From positions 124,001 to 188,000 of the forward strand of contig CAKPOS010000001.1 in NCBI GenBank assembly GCA_934176955.1: 64,000 nt of DNA, given 5' to 3'. The notes under the pieces are model-generated. The model saw only the letters and a program-made list of their open reading frames with translations. It ran no database searches and had not been told where the DNA came from. Of the stretch, positions 37,090-46,060 are shown piece by piece. The DNA is from an uncultured Bacilli bacterium (GTDB lineage: Bacteria > Bacillota_I > Bacilli_A > RF39 > UBA660). The translations under genes and the position numbers were made by a program. How positions within the stretch are numbered: position 1 is the first letter of the stretch; each line of letters starts with the position of its first letter.

Positions 37090-37103
37090 TATCCCTTCTT
37101 TTT
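37072..37103 (+). terminator. Terminator of the cotJ operon
   Basis: AAGAAAGGATA/TATCCCTTCTT stem (one mismatch) followed by T; it includes the cotJC stop codon. It separates cotJ from the convergent bacteriocin peptides. Confidence 0.7.
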
Positions 37104-37110
37104 AGTTGAG

Positions 37111-37266
37111 TTAACACATTTTCCCATTGATTGCTCTTCTGATAGAAGATCCTACTGCTTGTCCTAAATTAAACATTACTGATACTGTACGCATCATTGC
37201 ATTTAATAAAGCACTGCTAAATCCTCCTTTTACTTGTAACATTTCTTCTTGCTTTAATTCTATCAT
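37111..37266 (-). CDS. Putative class IIb bacteriocin peptide B (double-glycine leader)
   Basis: A 51-codon gene (ATG 37266, TAA at 37111-37113). The leader MIELKQEEMLQVKGG (15 residues) has the hydrophobic spacing and GG end recognised by C39 peptidases. The predicted mature peptide of 36 residues starts FSSALLNAMMRTV, carries a GxxxG motif (GQAVG, residues 35-39), two Arg in SSIRR and a C-terminal Cys. GGAGAAAAAGGGAATA precedes the ATG. It pairs with peptide A 25 bp upstream and with the C39 exporter. The family was not recognised by name; antimicrobial activity is inferred from architecture. Confidence 0.8.
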   Translation of the reverse strand: MIELKQEEMLQVKGGFSSALLNAMMRTVSVMFNLGQAVGSSIRRAINGKMC

Positions 37267-37290
37267 TATTCCCTTTTTCTCCTTTCTTTT

Positions 37291-37428
37291 TTAGCATCTT
37301 TTAGGATGGATATAACCATCTACAATTCCTATTAAGAATGAGGCAAAAGCACTAAAACCAGCCATTAACCCCCAATTTACACCTCCTCCTTTGATTTCTT
37401 TTAATTCATTATTTTCAACAATTTCCAT
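37291..37428 (-). CDS. Putative class IIb bacteriocin peptide A (double-glycine leader)
   Basis: A 45-codon gene (ATG 37428, TAA at 37291-37293) with an AAGGAGATAATGT binding site. The leader MEIVENNELKEIKGG is 15 residues long and matches the LSxxELxxIxGG-type consensus. The predicted mature peptide of 30 residues is GVNWGLMAGFSAF...HPKRC: a GxxxG motif (GLMAG), a hydrophobic helix, a basic end and a C-terminal Cys. Starts 14 bp after the accessory gene, so it is in the exporter operon. Paired GxxxG peptides are the hallmark of two-peptide bacteriocins. Confidence 0.8.
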   Translation of the reverse strand: MEIVENNELKEIKGGGVNWGLMAGFSAFASFLIGIVDGYIHPKRC

Positions 37429-37442
37429 ACATTATCTCCTTC

Positions 37443-37865
37443 CTATTCTTTTAAATATTCAATAATTTTTTTCTTCTCTTTTAAAATTTTTATAATTAGA
37501 TGATAACCATTTTTTTGATAGCATCTATCTAAATCTTTGATTTCCAAATAAACTTTCTGATAATTTATGTTATCTTGATAAATAATATTTTGATTAATTT
37601 TCTTAATTTTATATTCATAATTCTTATTAGAAATTTGTAAGTATTTATTTTTTACTATTGTTGCTACCTCCTTTTCCGGTGTCAATACCTCAAGATAAAA
37701 TAAGGAGTTTTTCGATAAGATTTCGGAGTGAAGTTGAATTGAAGTTTGATAATAAAAGGTATTGATTCCATAAATTATAAATAATAGTAAAATTAGTACG
37801 TTTACAAAAAATATTTTTATGATTGACTTACATTTTCTATTTAGAATAAGATAGGTATCTAACAT
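37443..37865 (-). CDS. Small membrane accessory protein of the bacteriocin exporter
   Basis: 140 residues: a cytoplasmic start, one transmembrane helix (about 17-38) and an extracytoplasmic beta-rich region. The topology and place resemble a shortened HlyD/LcnD-like accessory factor, but the long coiled coil and lipoyl hairpin are missing; about 450 residues are usual. It overlaps the exporter stop by seven bases (ATGTTAG). An immunity role is the main alternative, because no other immunity gene is seen. Confidence 0.55.
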   Translation of the reverse strand: MLDTYLILNRKCKSIIKIFFVNVLILLLFIIYGINTFYYQTSIQLHSEILSKNSLFYLEVLTPEKEVATIVKNKYLQISNKNYEYKIKKINQNIIYQDNINYQKVYLEIKDLDRCYQKNGYHLIIKILKEKKKIIEYLKE

Positions 37866-39958
37866 AACTCTTCCTCTTTCTTAGATTTTGTTAGATTCTT
37901 TAGTAGTTTTCCTTGACTAAAATATAATGTTTGATCAAATAAATCTATATTTTCCATCCGATGTGATACAATAATTATCGTTTTACTAGAATATTTGGAA
38001 AAAATATTTTTTAAGATTTTTCTTTCTAGGTTAACATCTAAAGCATTTAATCCTTCATCTATTAATATAACTTCTTTTTCTTGTAAGAGTAGTCTTGCCA
38101 AAAGAAGTCGTTGTCTCTGTCCACCAGAGAGATTTAGACCATTTTCTTCTAATTTTGTTTGATAACCTAAGAAGAAATTTTTTACAAAATCATCAACATA
38201 GGTCATTTTGCAGATGTCTAACCATTTATTAGAATCTATTTCTTGATATAGAGTAATATTATTTAAAATGGTATCCGTATATAAAATCTCATTTTGAGAC
38301 ATTAATCCGATTGAATTTCTAATATCAGAAATAGAATAATTATTTAAGTCTATACCATTTAAATAAATTTTATCTCTATCTATTTCATAGTATTTAAGTA
38401 GTAATTTTAAAATAGTACTCTTACCACTGCCCGAGTCACCCAAAATAATCACTTTATTTCCTTTTTCAATATCAAAGCTAATAGATTCTAATATATTTTT
38501 TTCTTGATTGTAACTAAAGGATAATCCTTGAAATGATATTTTTCCATCTACAACAAAATTTGTTTTGGTGCATAAGTTTTCTTCTTTTACTTCAAATAAA
38601 TGATTCATTCTTTTTAAAGAATTTTTAGAATAGAAATATTCTTTATTTAACTGAATAAAATTAATGATAGGTTCTAGGAAACAATTTGCAAGTGCACTTA
38701 GACTAATGAGATATCCTAAAGTCATTTCTTTATTCATCACAAAATAAATTCCTATAAATTGAAAAAGTAAAGTACCGATTGTTGTAATTAATTCTTTTAA
38801 AAATAGTTCCATTATATTAATATTTTGATAAATAAAATTATCTTGTAGTGATTGTAAATAAAGTTTTTCCATTCTTTCATTTATTGTACTTTCAATATTC
38901 ATATTTTTAATTGTCTCAATGCCACTGATTACTTCTGTTAAAAAAGATTGAATCGTAGCATTATTTTGTTGATTTATCTTCGTATATCTTTCTAATCCTG
39001 GTCTAAAAACTAAAAATATAATGAAATAAATCAAAATAATCATTATCATAAAGAAAAATAATTTTGCATTCATCAGAAAAAGAAGTATTCCTGATGCGAT
39101 TAAAATAATTCCATCTAAACATACAGTGAGAATTAATTGATGTATAAAATTTTTAACATAGATTAAATCATTCAATCGACTTATCATTTCTCCTGTCGTT
39201 CTGCTATGATAATAATTATAAGGAAGTAAAATGATTTTCTTGAAAGTACGTAAAAAAATTGTATAATCTAACTTTTGACTAAAAATAAGAAAAGTTTGAT
39301 TTCTAAATAAACTACTTATTATCTTTAATAAAGATAAAATACTAAAAACAAATGTAATAGTAAGAAGATTATTCTTTGTACTTTCGATAATAAAATCAAT
39401 GATGAATTGTAAATAAAAACTACAAGTACAAGAAAATATTGTATAAAATATCGAAAGAAATAGGATAGTGAAAATCATGCTTTTATTTTGAATAATGATT
39501 TCTTTGATGATTGTATTCAAATATTTTTCTTCTTGATAGTTTTCAATTTTTCTCATTGGTTTAGGAATTAAAATATAACCTGTCCAAAGTTTCATGAAGT
39601 CTTCTACTATTATTTCTCTTTGTCCAATTGCAGGATCCATAACAATGACCTTATTTTTCTTCATTGCATATACTACACAAAAATGTTCATAATTTTTATC
39701 AATAATTTGAATAATGAAAGGATTTTTGATTTCTTGTAAGCTATCGTAATTATTTGCTTTATATCCTTTGGTGCTAAATCCTAATTTTTCTGATGCTTGT
39801 TTTAATTGATAAAAGTTTGTTCCATCTTTGTTTGTATTGGTTAATTCTACTAATCTAGACATTGAAATTGAGCCTTTGTAATAGTGAATGATAGATAGCA
39901 AAGATGCTGCACCACATTCTTTCCATCCAGCTTGTAAGACAATTAAATTTTTTTTCAT
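37859..39958 (-). CDS. Bacteriocin-processing ABC exporter with C39 peptidase domain
   Basis: Cleaves double-glycine leaders and exports the peptides. It has 699 residues: C39 peptidase (about 1-130) with QAGWKECGAASL (catalytic Cys), His in YEHFCVVY and Asp in VMDPAIG; six transmembrane helices (about 155-430); and an ATPase (about 455-690) with Walker A GDSGSGKST, signature LSGGQRQR, Walker B VILIDE and the H-loop SHRM. All catalytic motifs are intact. First gene of the four-gene bacteriocin operon, under a sigma-H-like promoter shared with comEA. Confidence 0.93.
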   Translation of the reverse strand: MKKNLIVLQAGWKECGAASLLSIIHYYKGSISMSRLVELTNTNKDGTNFYQLKQASEKLGFSTKGYKANNYDSLQEIKNPFIIQIIDKNYEHFCVVYAMKKNKVIVMDPAIGQREIIVEDFMKLWTGYILIPKPMRKIENYQEEKYLNTIIKEIIIQNKSMIFTILFLSIFYTIFSCTCSFYLQFIIDFIIESTKNNLLTITFVFSILSLLKIISSLFRNQTFLIFSQKLDYTIFLRTFKKIILLPYNYYHSRTTGEMISRLNDLIYVKNFIHQLILTVCLDGIILIASGILLFLMNAKLFFFMIMIILIYFIIFLVFRPGLERYTKINQQNNATIQSFLTEVISGIETIKNMNIESTINERMEKLYLQSLQDNFIYQNINIMELFLKELITTIGTLLFQFIGIYFVMNKEMTLGYLISLSALANCFLEPIINFIQLNKEYFYSKNSLKRMNHLFEVKEENLCTKTNFVVDGKISFQGLSFSYNQEKNILESISFDIEKGNKVIILGDSGSGKSTILKLLLKYYEIDRDKIYLNGIDLNNYSISDIRNSIGLMSQNEILYTDTILNNITLYQEIDSNKWLDICKMTYVDDFVKNFFLGYQTKLEENGLNLSGGQRQRLLLARLLLQEKEVILIDEGLNALDVNLERKILKNIFSKYSSKTIIIVSHRMENIDLFDQTLYFSQGKLLKNLTKSKKEEELC

Positions 39959-39977
39959 TTTTACCTCCTCTACTTAT

Positions 39978-40006
39978 ATTATTCTTTGTTGATGAGTTAA
40001 AATCCT
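39978..40006 (-). promoter_or_regulatory. Sigma-H-like promoter of the bacteriocin operon
   Basis: Minus strand: AGGATTT (40000-40006), 15 bases, GAATAAT (39978-39984), then ATAAGTAGAGGAGG and the ATG at 39958. Same boxes, spacing and flanks as the comEA promoter; only the middle of the spacer differs. Confidence 0.7.
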
Positions 40007-40089
40007 TCTTCTTTCTAAATTTTTTTTAAATTAATAATACTGATATAGATTTTTCTCTTTAAAAATAAGGATTTAAATGAATAAAAATA

Positions 40090-41192
40090 TGATTTTAAAA
40101 GAACTTATCTTTACCCAACAAATAGTCGACAACATCTACTTCTGTCATTAAATTTTTAAAACATCTAAATTTTTTCCAACAACTAGTGTCCAAATCAAAT
40201 CTTGATTTCAAAATTAATCTCCAATATCTTTTAAATTTAGTACTGTCATCTTTATTTTGATTCATTACATTAATCCTAGTTTTATTTAAACTCTTGGTAA
40301 GTAGTTGAACTATATGAAATAAATCTATTATGATTTTAGCATTAGGAAACCATTTTTTGATTAAATCAATATATGGACTATACATATCCATAACAACAAA
40401 TTTAACTCTTTTTCTTGCTTTTTCGGTACAATGAGAAAAATATTTATCTAAATTATTAGTGGTTCTGTCTAATACTAAATCGATAGTTTTTCCATTTCTA
40501 GCATTACAAATATTAAAAGCATACGTTTTCTTCTTGAAGGTGAATTCATCAATACAAATTGCTTTAGGTAAAAATGTCTTATAAACAGTATCATTATAAA
40601 ATACACTATCAAAAACTTTTTGAACTGTATTATCAGAAACATTGTAAAGTCTAGCAATTAAACTTTTAGGCATCATTTCCTTAGCGCAATTTAAAATAGC
40701 CAATTTTACTTGATTACTGATATGACATCTATAATTTACTTCATCAGTTTTTGCGTAAAATTTTTTATTGCAATTTTTACATTGATATCGTTGTTTACTT
40801 AAATTTAAATATGTTATTAATTCAGCATGTTTATTAATTTTTATCAAAGATTTTTTAGTTCCTTTTTTGATAATAGTATTTTCATTTAAGCAACCACAAC
40901 AAGGACAACATTCAAATTCATTTTTTAAATATCCTAATATTACTAAACATCTTTTTTCTTGAATTTTTCTTTCTGTTATAAAATTTTCATTAAAAATGAA
41001 ATTTTTATCTTTCATATTTAGCATTTTTAATATAGAATTAATTATAGACATTGACAACACCTCATACTTTGTATTTTTTTGGTCTATAAACATTGTATCA
41101 AAGAAGTGTATCAATGTCTTTTTTTATCTCAAAAAAATTAGTCCAATTATTTTGAACTAATTTTTTCTAGGTCCCCTCAAATTCGAAGAACC
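40090..41192 (-). mobile_element. Truncated ISL3-family insertion sequence
   Basis: The left terminal inverted repeat, GGTTCTTCGAATTTGAGGGGACC on the minus strand (41170-41192; first 20 bases GGTTCTTCGAATTTGAGGGG), is present. The right end is missing: the transposase ends early and no matching repeat is seen before the exporter promoter at 40006. Confidence 0.7.
40095..41051 (-). CDS. ISL3-family transposase, C-terminally truncated
   Basis: 318 residues from the ATG at 41051 (GAGGTG site); complete ISL3 transposases are about 400-440. The N-terminal zinc ribbon (CPCCGC and CKNC), the HTH segment SLIARLYNVSDNTVQKVFD, the DDE-type catalytic start in AICIDEFTFKK and VVMDMYSPY, and DLFHIVQLLTKSLN are seen. 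The last catalytic Glu region is absent because the frame stops after LLGKDKFF. Probably inactive. Confidence 0.8.
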   Translation of the reverse strand: MSIINSILKMLNMKDKNFIFNENFITERKIQEKRCLVILGYLKNEFECCPCCGCLNENTIIKKGTKKSLIKINKHAELITYLNLSKQRYQCKNCNKKFYAKTDEVNYRCHISNQVKLAILNCAKEMMPKSLIARLYNVSDNTVQKVFDSVFYNDTVYKTFLPKAICIDEFTFKKKTYAFNICNARNGKTIDLVLDRTTNNLDKYFSHCTEKARKRVKFVVMDMYSPYIDLIKKWFPNAKIIIDLFHIVQLLTKSLNKTRINVMNQNKDDSTKFKRYWRLILKSRFDLDTSCWKKFRCFKNLMTEVDVVDYLLGKDKFF

Positions 41193-41318
41193 GAAAAAAA
41201 CGAACTATTTCTAGTTCGAATAAATCTTTAATGGTGCCCTTCGAAAGGACGTACAACAATTCCTAGGGCAAAAGAAATAGTAAGTAATAATTTATTAACT
41301 GACTATAATATATCATAT
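41193..41318 (-). other. Orphan gene 3' end with terminator
   Basis: Between the ISL3 end and the 41.3-kb gene, the minus strand reads a short open end, ISFALGIVVRPFEGHH then TAA (about 41233-41286), followed by a hairpin CGAACTA/TAGTTCG and a T-run (about 41199-41222). It looks like the last codons and terminator of a gene whose body was lost. The parent gene was not recognised. Confidence 0.35.
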
Positions 41319-42212
41319 TTAATTAATTAAAGAAATATTTTTTACATAATATTCTCTAAAAATAAAGAACATATGCCCGGCACGATTCCAAAGTTTTTGA
41401 TTCAAATCATCTTTACCAACATACTTTTTTATCTCAATATTTTTTACAATAAAGTTAAACAAATCTAAAAAGGTAAATAAATTTAATTCATTTATTGATG
41501 TAAGGTATTTTTTCACTCTTGAAGATTTTTCTCCCCAAATATTATAATAAGAAGGATTAGAACCATTGTACTCATATGAATTGATCCAACAAGACAAAAA
41601 GGAACTATGTGTATACTCTGAATAATGTCTATAAATATTTTTTCTATGAAAAGTTAATTGTTTTTTTACATATTTATTATTTTTTGTTAAGCTTGCTTCA
41701 AAATTTTTCAATTCTTCATTTAACTGATTAAACTTAAATTCTTCATTCCAAATCTTTAACTCATTTCCTGTTTGTCCTGCTTCTACATATTTTTTTCTTT
41801 TATCATCATTAACTAATACAACTAATAATGTATAGCATAATTCACAAGTGCTTCTTATCATAATACCGCTTTGCATATCTAAGGAATTATTACACAATAT
41901 CAAAATAGATAGTAAATTATTTGATATTTGCGTTGTCATAGAATGAAAAATCACTCCTATATAACTATCATCTTTTTGCTCAAAAAAATCGACAGTTGCT
42001 AAACCAAACAATCCCCATACTAATGTAGCAATTTCTGTTAAAGTAAATAAAACTTGATTTTCTTCACTGTGATTATAAACATTATCAGTATAATTTATTT
42101 TTTCTTTTAATATTTCAATATATGAAGTATACTCATCATAAGACATATCTATTTCTAAATCTTCTTTGGTTTTTACTTGTTCTAGCAACTCCTTATAAAC
42201 TTCTTCTTTCAC
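41319..42212 (-). CDS. Hypothetical protein, possibly DUF5677/HEPN-like
   Basis: 297 residues, all-helical, no signal. A central hydrophobic helix pair contains GIMIRSTCELCYTLLVVL, and later IYRHYSEYTHSS. The R-x4-E plus (S/T)xxxH pattern resembles DUF5677-type proteins, which are related to HEPN folds often found in defence loci. The assignment is by eye and weak. It lies in a decaying island between ISL3 and a broken NUDIX gene. Confidence 0.45.
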   Translation of the reverse strand: MKEEVYKELLEQVKTKEDLEIDMSYDEYTSYIEILKEKINYTDNVYNHSEENQVLFTLTEIATLVWGLFGLATVDFFEQKDDSYIGVIFHSMTTQISNNLLSILILCNNSLDMQSGIMIRSTCELCYTLLVVLVNDDKRKKYVEAGQTGNELKIWNEEFKFNQLNEELKNFEASLTKNNKYVKKQLTFHRKNIYRHYSEYTHSSFLSCWINSYEYNGSNPSYYNIWGEKSSRVKKYLTSINELNLFTFLDLFNFIVKNIEIKKYVGKDDLNQKLWNRAGHMFFIFREYYVKNISLIN

Positions 42213-42267
42213 GCACTAACCTCCAATAAAAAACAGTATAATCATAATGATTTATACTGAAATATAG

Positions 42268-42816
42268 TTAATTATCATATTCACTATCAAATAATGAAAA
42301 TAATATTTCAAACTCTTCATCATGTCTTAATAAATCTGGTTGTCTATTATTAACCATTTCTTTAAATTGCTTATATGGAACAAAAAATATTTCTGATATT
42401 TCATCTTTTTGAAATTTCATATTATCTATACTTTTATTAGTTCTTAATATATACAAATCAGCAAACTCATTATTTATAAATGTTGAAGTATATTTAGAAC
42501 TACGTTTTATTGTTTTAATAAATTGCAATTCTTCTTTATTAACATCTAAGTTAAGTTCTTCTTTCACTTCTCTAATTGCTCCATCCAACGAATCATCTCC
42601 AGCAGATAAGTGACCAGCACTAGATATATCTAACATGTTAGGATTACTATCTTTTGTAGCACATCTTCTTTGCAATAAAATATCCCCATTATTATTAATA
42701 ATCCATATATGAACAGCTTTATGCTAATCACCATCTCTATGCACTTCAGTTCTTATCTTTGTCTTACCAATTTTATTCCCATTTTCATCTAATAAATCGA
42801 AATATTCTTTACTCAT
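42268..42816 (-). pseudogene. NUDIX hydrolase gene with in-frame TAG at codon 31
   Basis: From the ATG at 42816 the frame encodes MSKEYFDLLDENGNKIGKTK and continues to VHRDGD, then TAG (42724-42726), then HKAVHIWIINNNGDILLQRR and the rest of an isopentenyl-diphosphate-isomerase-like NUDIX protein. The Nudix box is seen as GHLSAGDDSLDGAIREVKEEL. Relatives have Trp at the stop position, so a TGG to TAG change explains it. A 135-residue product from an internal ATG at 42675 would keep the Nudix box but lose the first strands. GAAAT-rich weak binding site. Confidence 0.8.
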
Positions 42817-42827
42817 TTCTTATCTAA

Positions 42828-43583
42828 TTATTTTAACAATATCCCACCATTTACATTAATATTTTCACCATTAATATAATCTGCTTTATCACTTAATAAG
42901 AATAAAACTAAATTAGCTGTATCTTCTGTTTTTCCAAGTCTTTTACTAGGATTTTTTTCAGCAGTTGCTTTAATTTCATCTTCTGTATAGCTTTTCATCC
43001 CAAGAGGAGTAAGGGTTAAAGATGGACTAACCGTATTTACTCTTATATTATATTTTGCAAGTTCTAAAGCACAACATTGTGTAAGCATAATAGTTGCTGC
43101 TTCACAAGTACAATAAGCTACTGAATCCTCCATAGGTCTTGTTCCAAGTCTTGAAGCAATATTTATAATCCTTGGGGTATCAGATTTTTTCATTAATGGA
43201 ATTGCGTTTTTTATACATTGCCATCTTGCAACAACATTTACATCTAATTCATGCCTATATTCTTCAACTGTTAAATCTTCAATAGATAGTATCTTATCAT
43301 AAGCAGCACAATTTACTAAGCCATCTAACTTATCATATTTTTTAGTAATTTCATCAAACATCATGTTAACATCATTCTCATTTGATAAATTTGTTTTAAT
43401 TAGTAAAATATTTTCCTTATAATTAGAAAGTTCTTGCATAGTTTCTTCTGCCATTTTTTCATTATGTCCATAAGTAATTATGACATTTGCTTGATTTTCT
43501 AATAGTTGTTTAGCAATTTGTCTTCCTATTCCAGATGTTGATCCAGTTACAAGCACCACTTTATCTTTGAAATCTATATTCAT
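42828..43583 (-). CDS. Short-chain dehydrogenase/reductase with altered active site
   Basis: Classical SDR of 251 residues, FabG-like: TGSTSGIGRQIA dinucleotide loop, NCAAYD (NNAG position), INIASRLG with catalytic Ser, and VNTVSPSLTLTPLG. The active-site motif YxxxK reads YCTCE, so the catalytic Lys is Glu. Substrate unknown; with this change normal catalysis is doubtful. The Rossmann fold otherwise looks complete. Neighbouring genes in the island carry nonsense changes. Confidence 0.8.
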   Translation of the reverse strand: MNIDFKDKVVLVTGSTSGIGRQIAKQLLENQANVIITYGHNEKMAEETMQELSNYKENILLIKTNLSNENDVNMMFDEITKKYDKLDGLVNCAAYDKILSIEDLTVEEYRHELDVNVVARWQCIKNAIPLMKKSDTPRIINIASRLGTRPMEDSVAYCTCEAATIMLTQCCALELAKYNIRVNTVSPSLTLTPLGMKSYTEDEIKATAEKNPSKRLGKTEDTANLVLFLLSDKADYINGENINVNGGILLK

Positions 43584-43619
43584 TTCATTGCCTCCATTTC
43601 TACTTAATTATACTATATA

Positions 43620-43994
43620 TTAGATGTTATTTGAATATATGTAAATTAGAAGAACCAAATTTTCTGTTAAATTTCTTTTCCCTATTTCAAATTTTTGTTG
43701 TTGACTTTGTGTAAAATTAACTAGTTTGGGATTAGTTAGTAAGAAACTATAATTTACTAATAAAGGATTATTCATAAAAGAATTTAATAATTCATTTTTA
43801 AATTTTTCCATACTTTCTTTTAATTCCATACTTTTGGGATTATTTTGATACTTTAATATATAGTTTTCTATGGCATATATTAATCTTGCTTCTCTTTCGT
43901 TATGTGTAGCAAAAGAAAAGTTTTGTCAACTTTTCAATATCTTTTCTATCACTAGCTCGCCAAATACACTTATTCCCATTTCGTCATATTTCAT
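43620..43994 (-). pseudogene. Broken gene of unknown function, TGA at codon 23
   Basis: From the ATG at 43994 (AAAAGGAGAAAAAGAA site) the frame reads MKYDEMGISVFGELVIEKIL, meets TGA (43926-43928), and continues in frame with NFSFATHNEREARLIYAIEN through to SNNI at 43620. About 124 codons in all. The frame is intact apart from the one stop. Helical, Gln/Asn-rich; no family recognised. A 69-residue product from an internal ATG at 43829 is possible but has no clear binding site. Confidence 0.65.
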
Positions 43995-44019
43995 TTCTTT
44001 TTCTCCTTTTATCCTTTAA

Positions 44020-44688
<669 letters not shown>

Positions 44689-44766
44689 TGATTATCTCCA
44701 CCTTTCATTGTGTATTTTTTCTCTTTTTTATCAACCTATTTTACTTATCTTTATTTTATTATCTTC

Positions 44767-46035
44767 TTATTCCATAATTTGATAAATTAGAGGACTTAAT
44801 TTTGGAGGTTCATCTGTAATTAAGAATGATTCTATAGAAATATTTTCAGGATTGAATTCTTTAGAAGTATATAGTGTCATTAATACATCTCCAACATTCA
44901 CTTTATCCCCTACTTTTTTGTTTAAAATGATGCCTGCTCCATAATCTAATTTATCGTTTAAGTTTAATCTACCAGCCCCTAGATGCATAGATAATTTTCC
45001 TAAAGCAAGAGCATCAATCGTATCAATGAATCCCGATTTTTTGCTTAAGATTTCATATTGATAAGTACTTTTCGGTAATTTTGAAAGATTGCCTCCTTGA
45101 GCACTGATAAATTCTAAAAATTTATGATAAGCATTTCCGTTAGCAATATTTTTTTGCACCAATGCCTTGGCTTCTCGAGGAGAAATATTTAAATCTAAAT
45201 GAACCATTTGAGTAGCAATTTCTATACATAAATCTGTTAAGTTTCCTGTTTTTCCTTGTAAAACTTCCATGGCTTCTTCTACCTCTAAAGCATTACCAAT
45301 ATTATTTCCTAATGGAATATCCATGTTACTCAAAATACAAACCACTTCAATTCCATGACTAGTACCAATTTGTATCATTAATTTAGCTAATTTTTGCGCA
45401 TCTTTTAGAGTTTTAATTAAGGCTCCTTTCCCTACTTTTACATCGATGACTAATTTTTTTGCACCACTAGCAATCTTTTTACTCATTATAGAAGAAGCTA
45501 TTAGAGGAATAGACTCTACTGTTCCTGTCACATCTCTTAAGGCATAAATTTTTTTATCTGCGGGGACTAAATTATTCGTTTGACTAACAACAGCTAGTCC
45601 GATTGTTTTTACTTGATTTAAAAATGCTTTTTCATCTAATGCAACTTGAAATCCAGGGATAGATTCTAGTTTATCAATTGTTCCTCCGGTATGTCCAAGA
45701 CCTCTACCACTCATTTTTGCAACACGTCCACCACAAGATGCTACGATTGGGGCTACAATTAATGTTGTTTTATCTCCTACCCCTCCTGTTGAATGTTTGT
45801 CAACAACTGTACCTAAACTACTTAAGTCTAATTTTTCTCCACTATTTAACATAATAGTCGTTAAGGCAACAATCTCATGATTGGTTAAGCCTTTTAAGAC
45901 AATAGCCATTAATAAACTGCTCATTTGATAATCTTTGACTTCTCCACTTAAATAGCCATTTACCGCGTAAGCAATTTCTTCTTCTGATAAAATTTTCCCT
46001 AATCTTTTTTTATTAATAATTTCAACAATATTCAT
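44767..46035 (-). CDS. pdp: Pyrimidine-nucleoside phosphorylase
   Basis: Phosphorolysis of uridine, deoxyuridine and thymidine. It has 422 residues: N-terminal helical domain (MNIVEIINKKRLGKILSEEE), phosphate loop KHSTGGVGDKTTLIVAP, SGRGLGHTGGTIDKLESIPG, and a C-terminal biotinyl-like domain. The start at 46035 follows AAGAGGTGG. The length and motifs fit Bacillus Pdp better than E. coli DeoA. Follows scpB closely and may be cotranscribed. Confidence 0.93.
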   Translation of the reverse strand: MNIVEIINKKRLGKILSEEEIAYAVNGYLSGEVKDYQMSSLLMAIVLKGLTNHEIVALTTIMLNSGEKLDLSSLGTVVDKHSTGGVGDKTTLIVAPIVASCGGRVAKMSGRGLGHTGGTIDKLESIPGFQVALDEKAFLNQVKTIGLAVVSQTNNLVPADKKIYALRDVTGTVESIPLIASSIMSKKIASGAKKLVIDVKVGKGALIKTLKDAQKLAKLMIQIGTSHGIEVVCILSNMDIPLGNNIGNALEVEEAMEVLQGKTGNLTDLCIEIATQMVHLDLNISPREAKALVQKNIANGNAYHKFLEFISAQGGNLSKLPKSTYQYEILSKKSGFIDTIDALALGKLSMHLGAGRLNLNDKLDYGAGIILNKKVGDKVNVGDVLMTLYTSKEFNPENISIESFLITDEPPKLSPLIYQIME

Positions 46036-46060
46036 AATCCACCTCTTTATCTTTTTTTCT

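Noticed and set aside
43926..43928. TGA read as tryptophan (Mycoplasma-type code) because of an in-frame TGA
   Set aside because: secY ends in a TGA that overlaps the adk ATG in the usual coupled way, other genes end in TAG and TAA, and all conserved Trp positions checked use TGG. A nonsense mutation is simpler.
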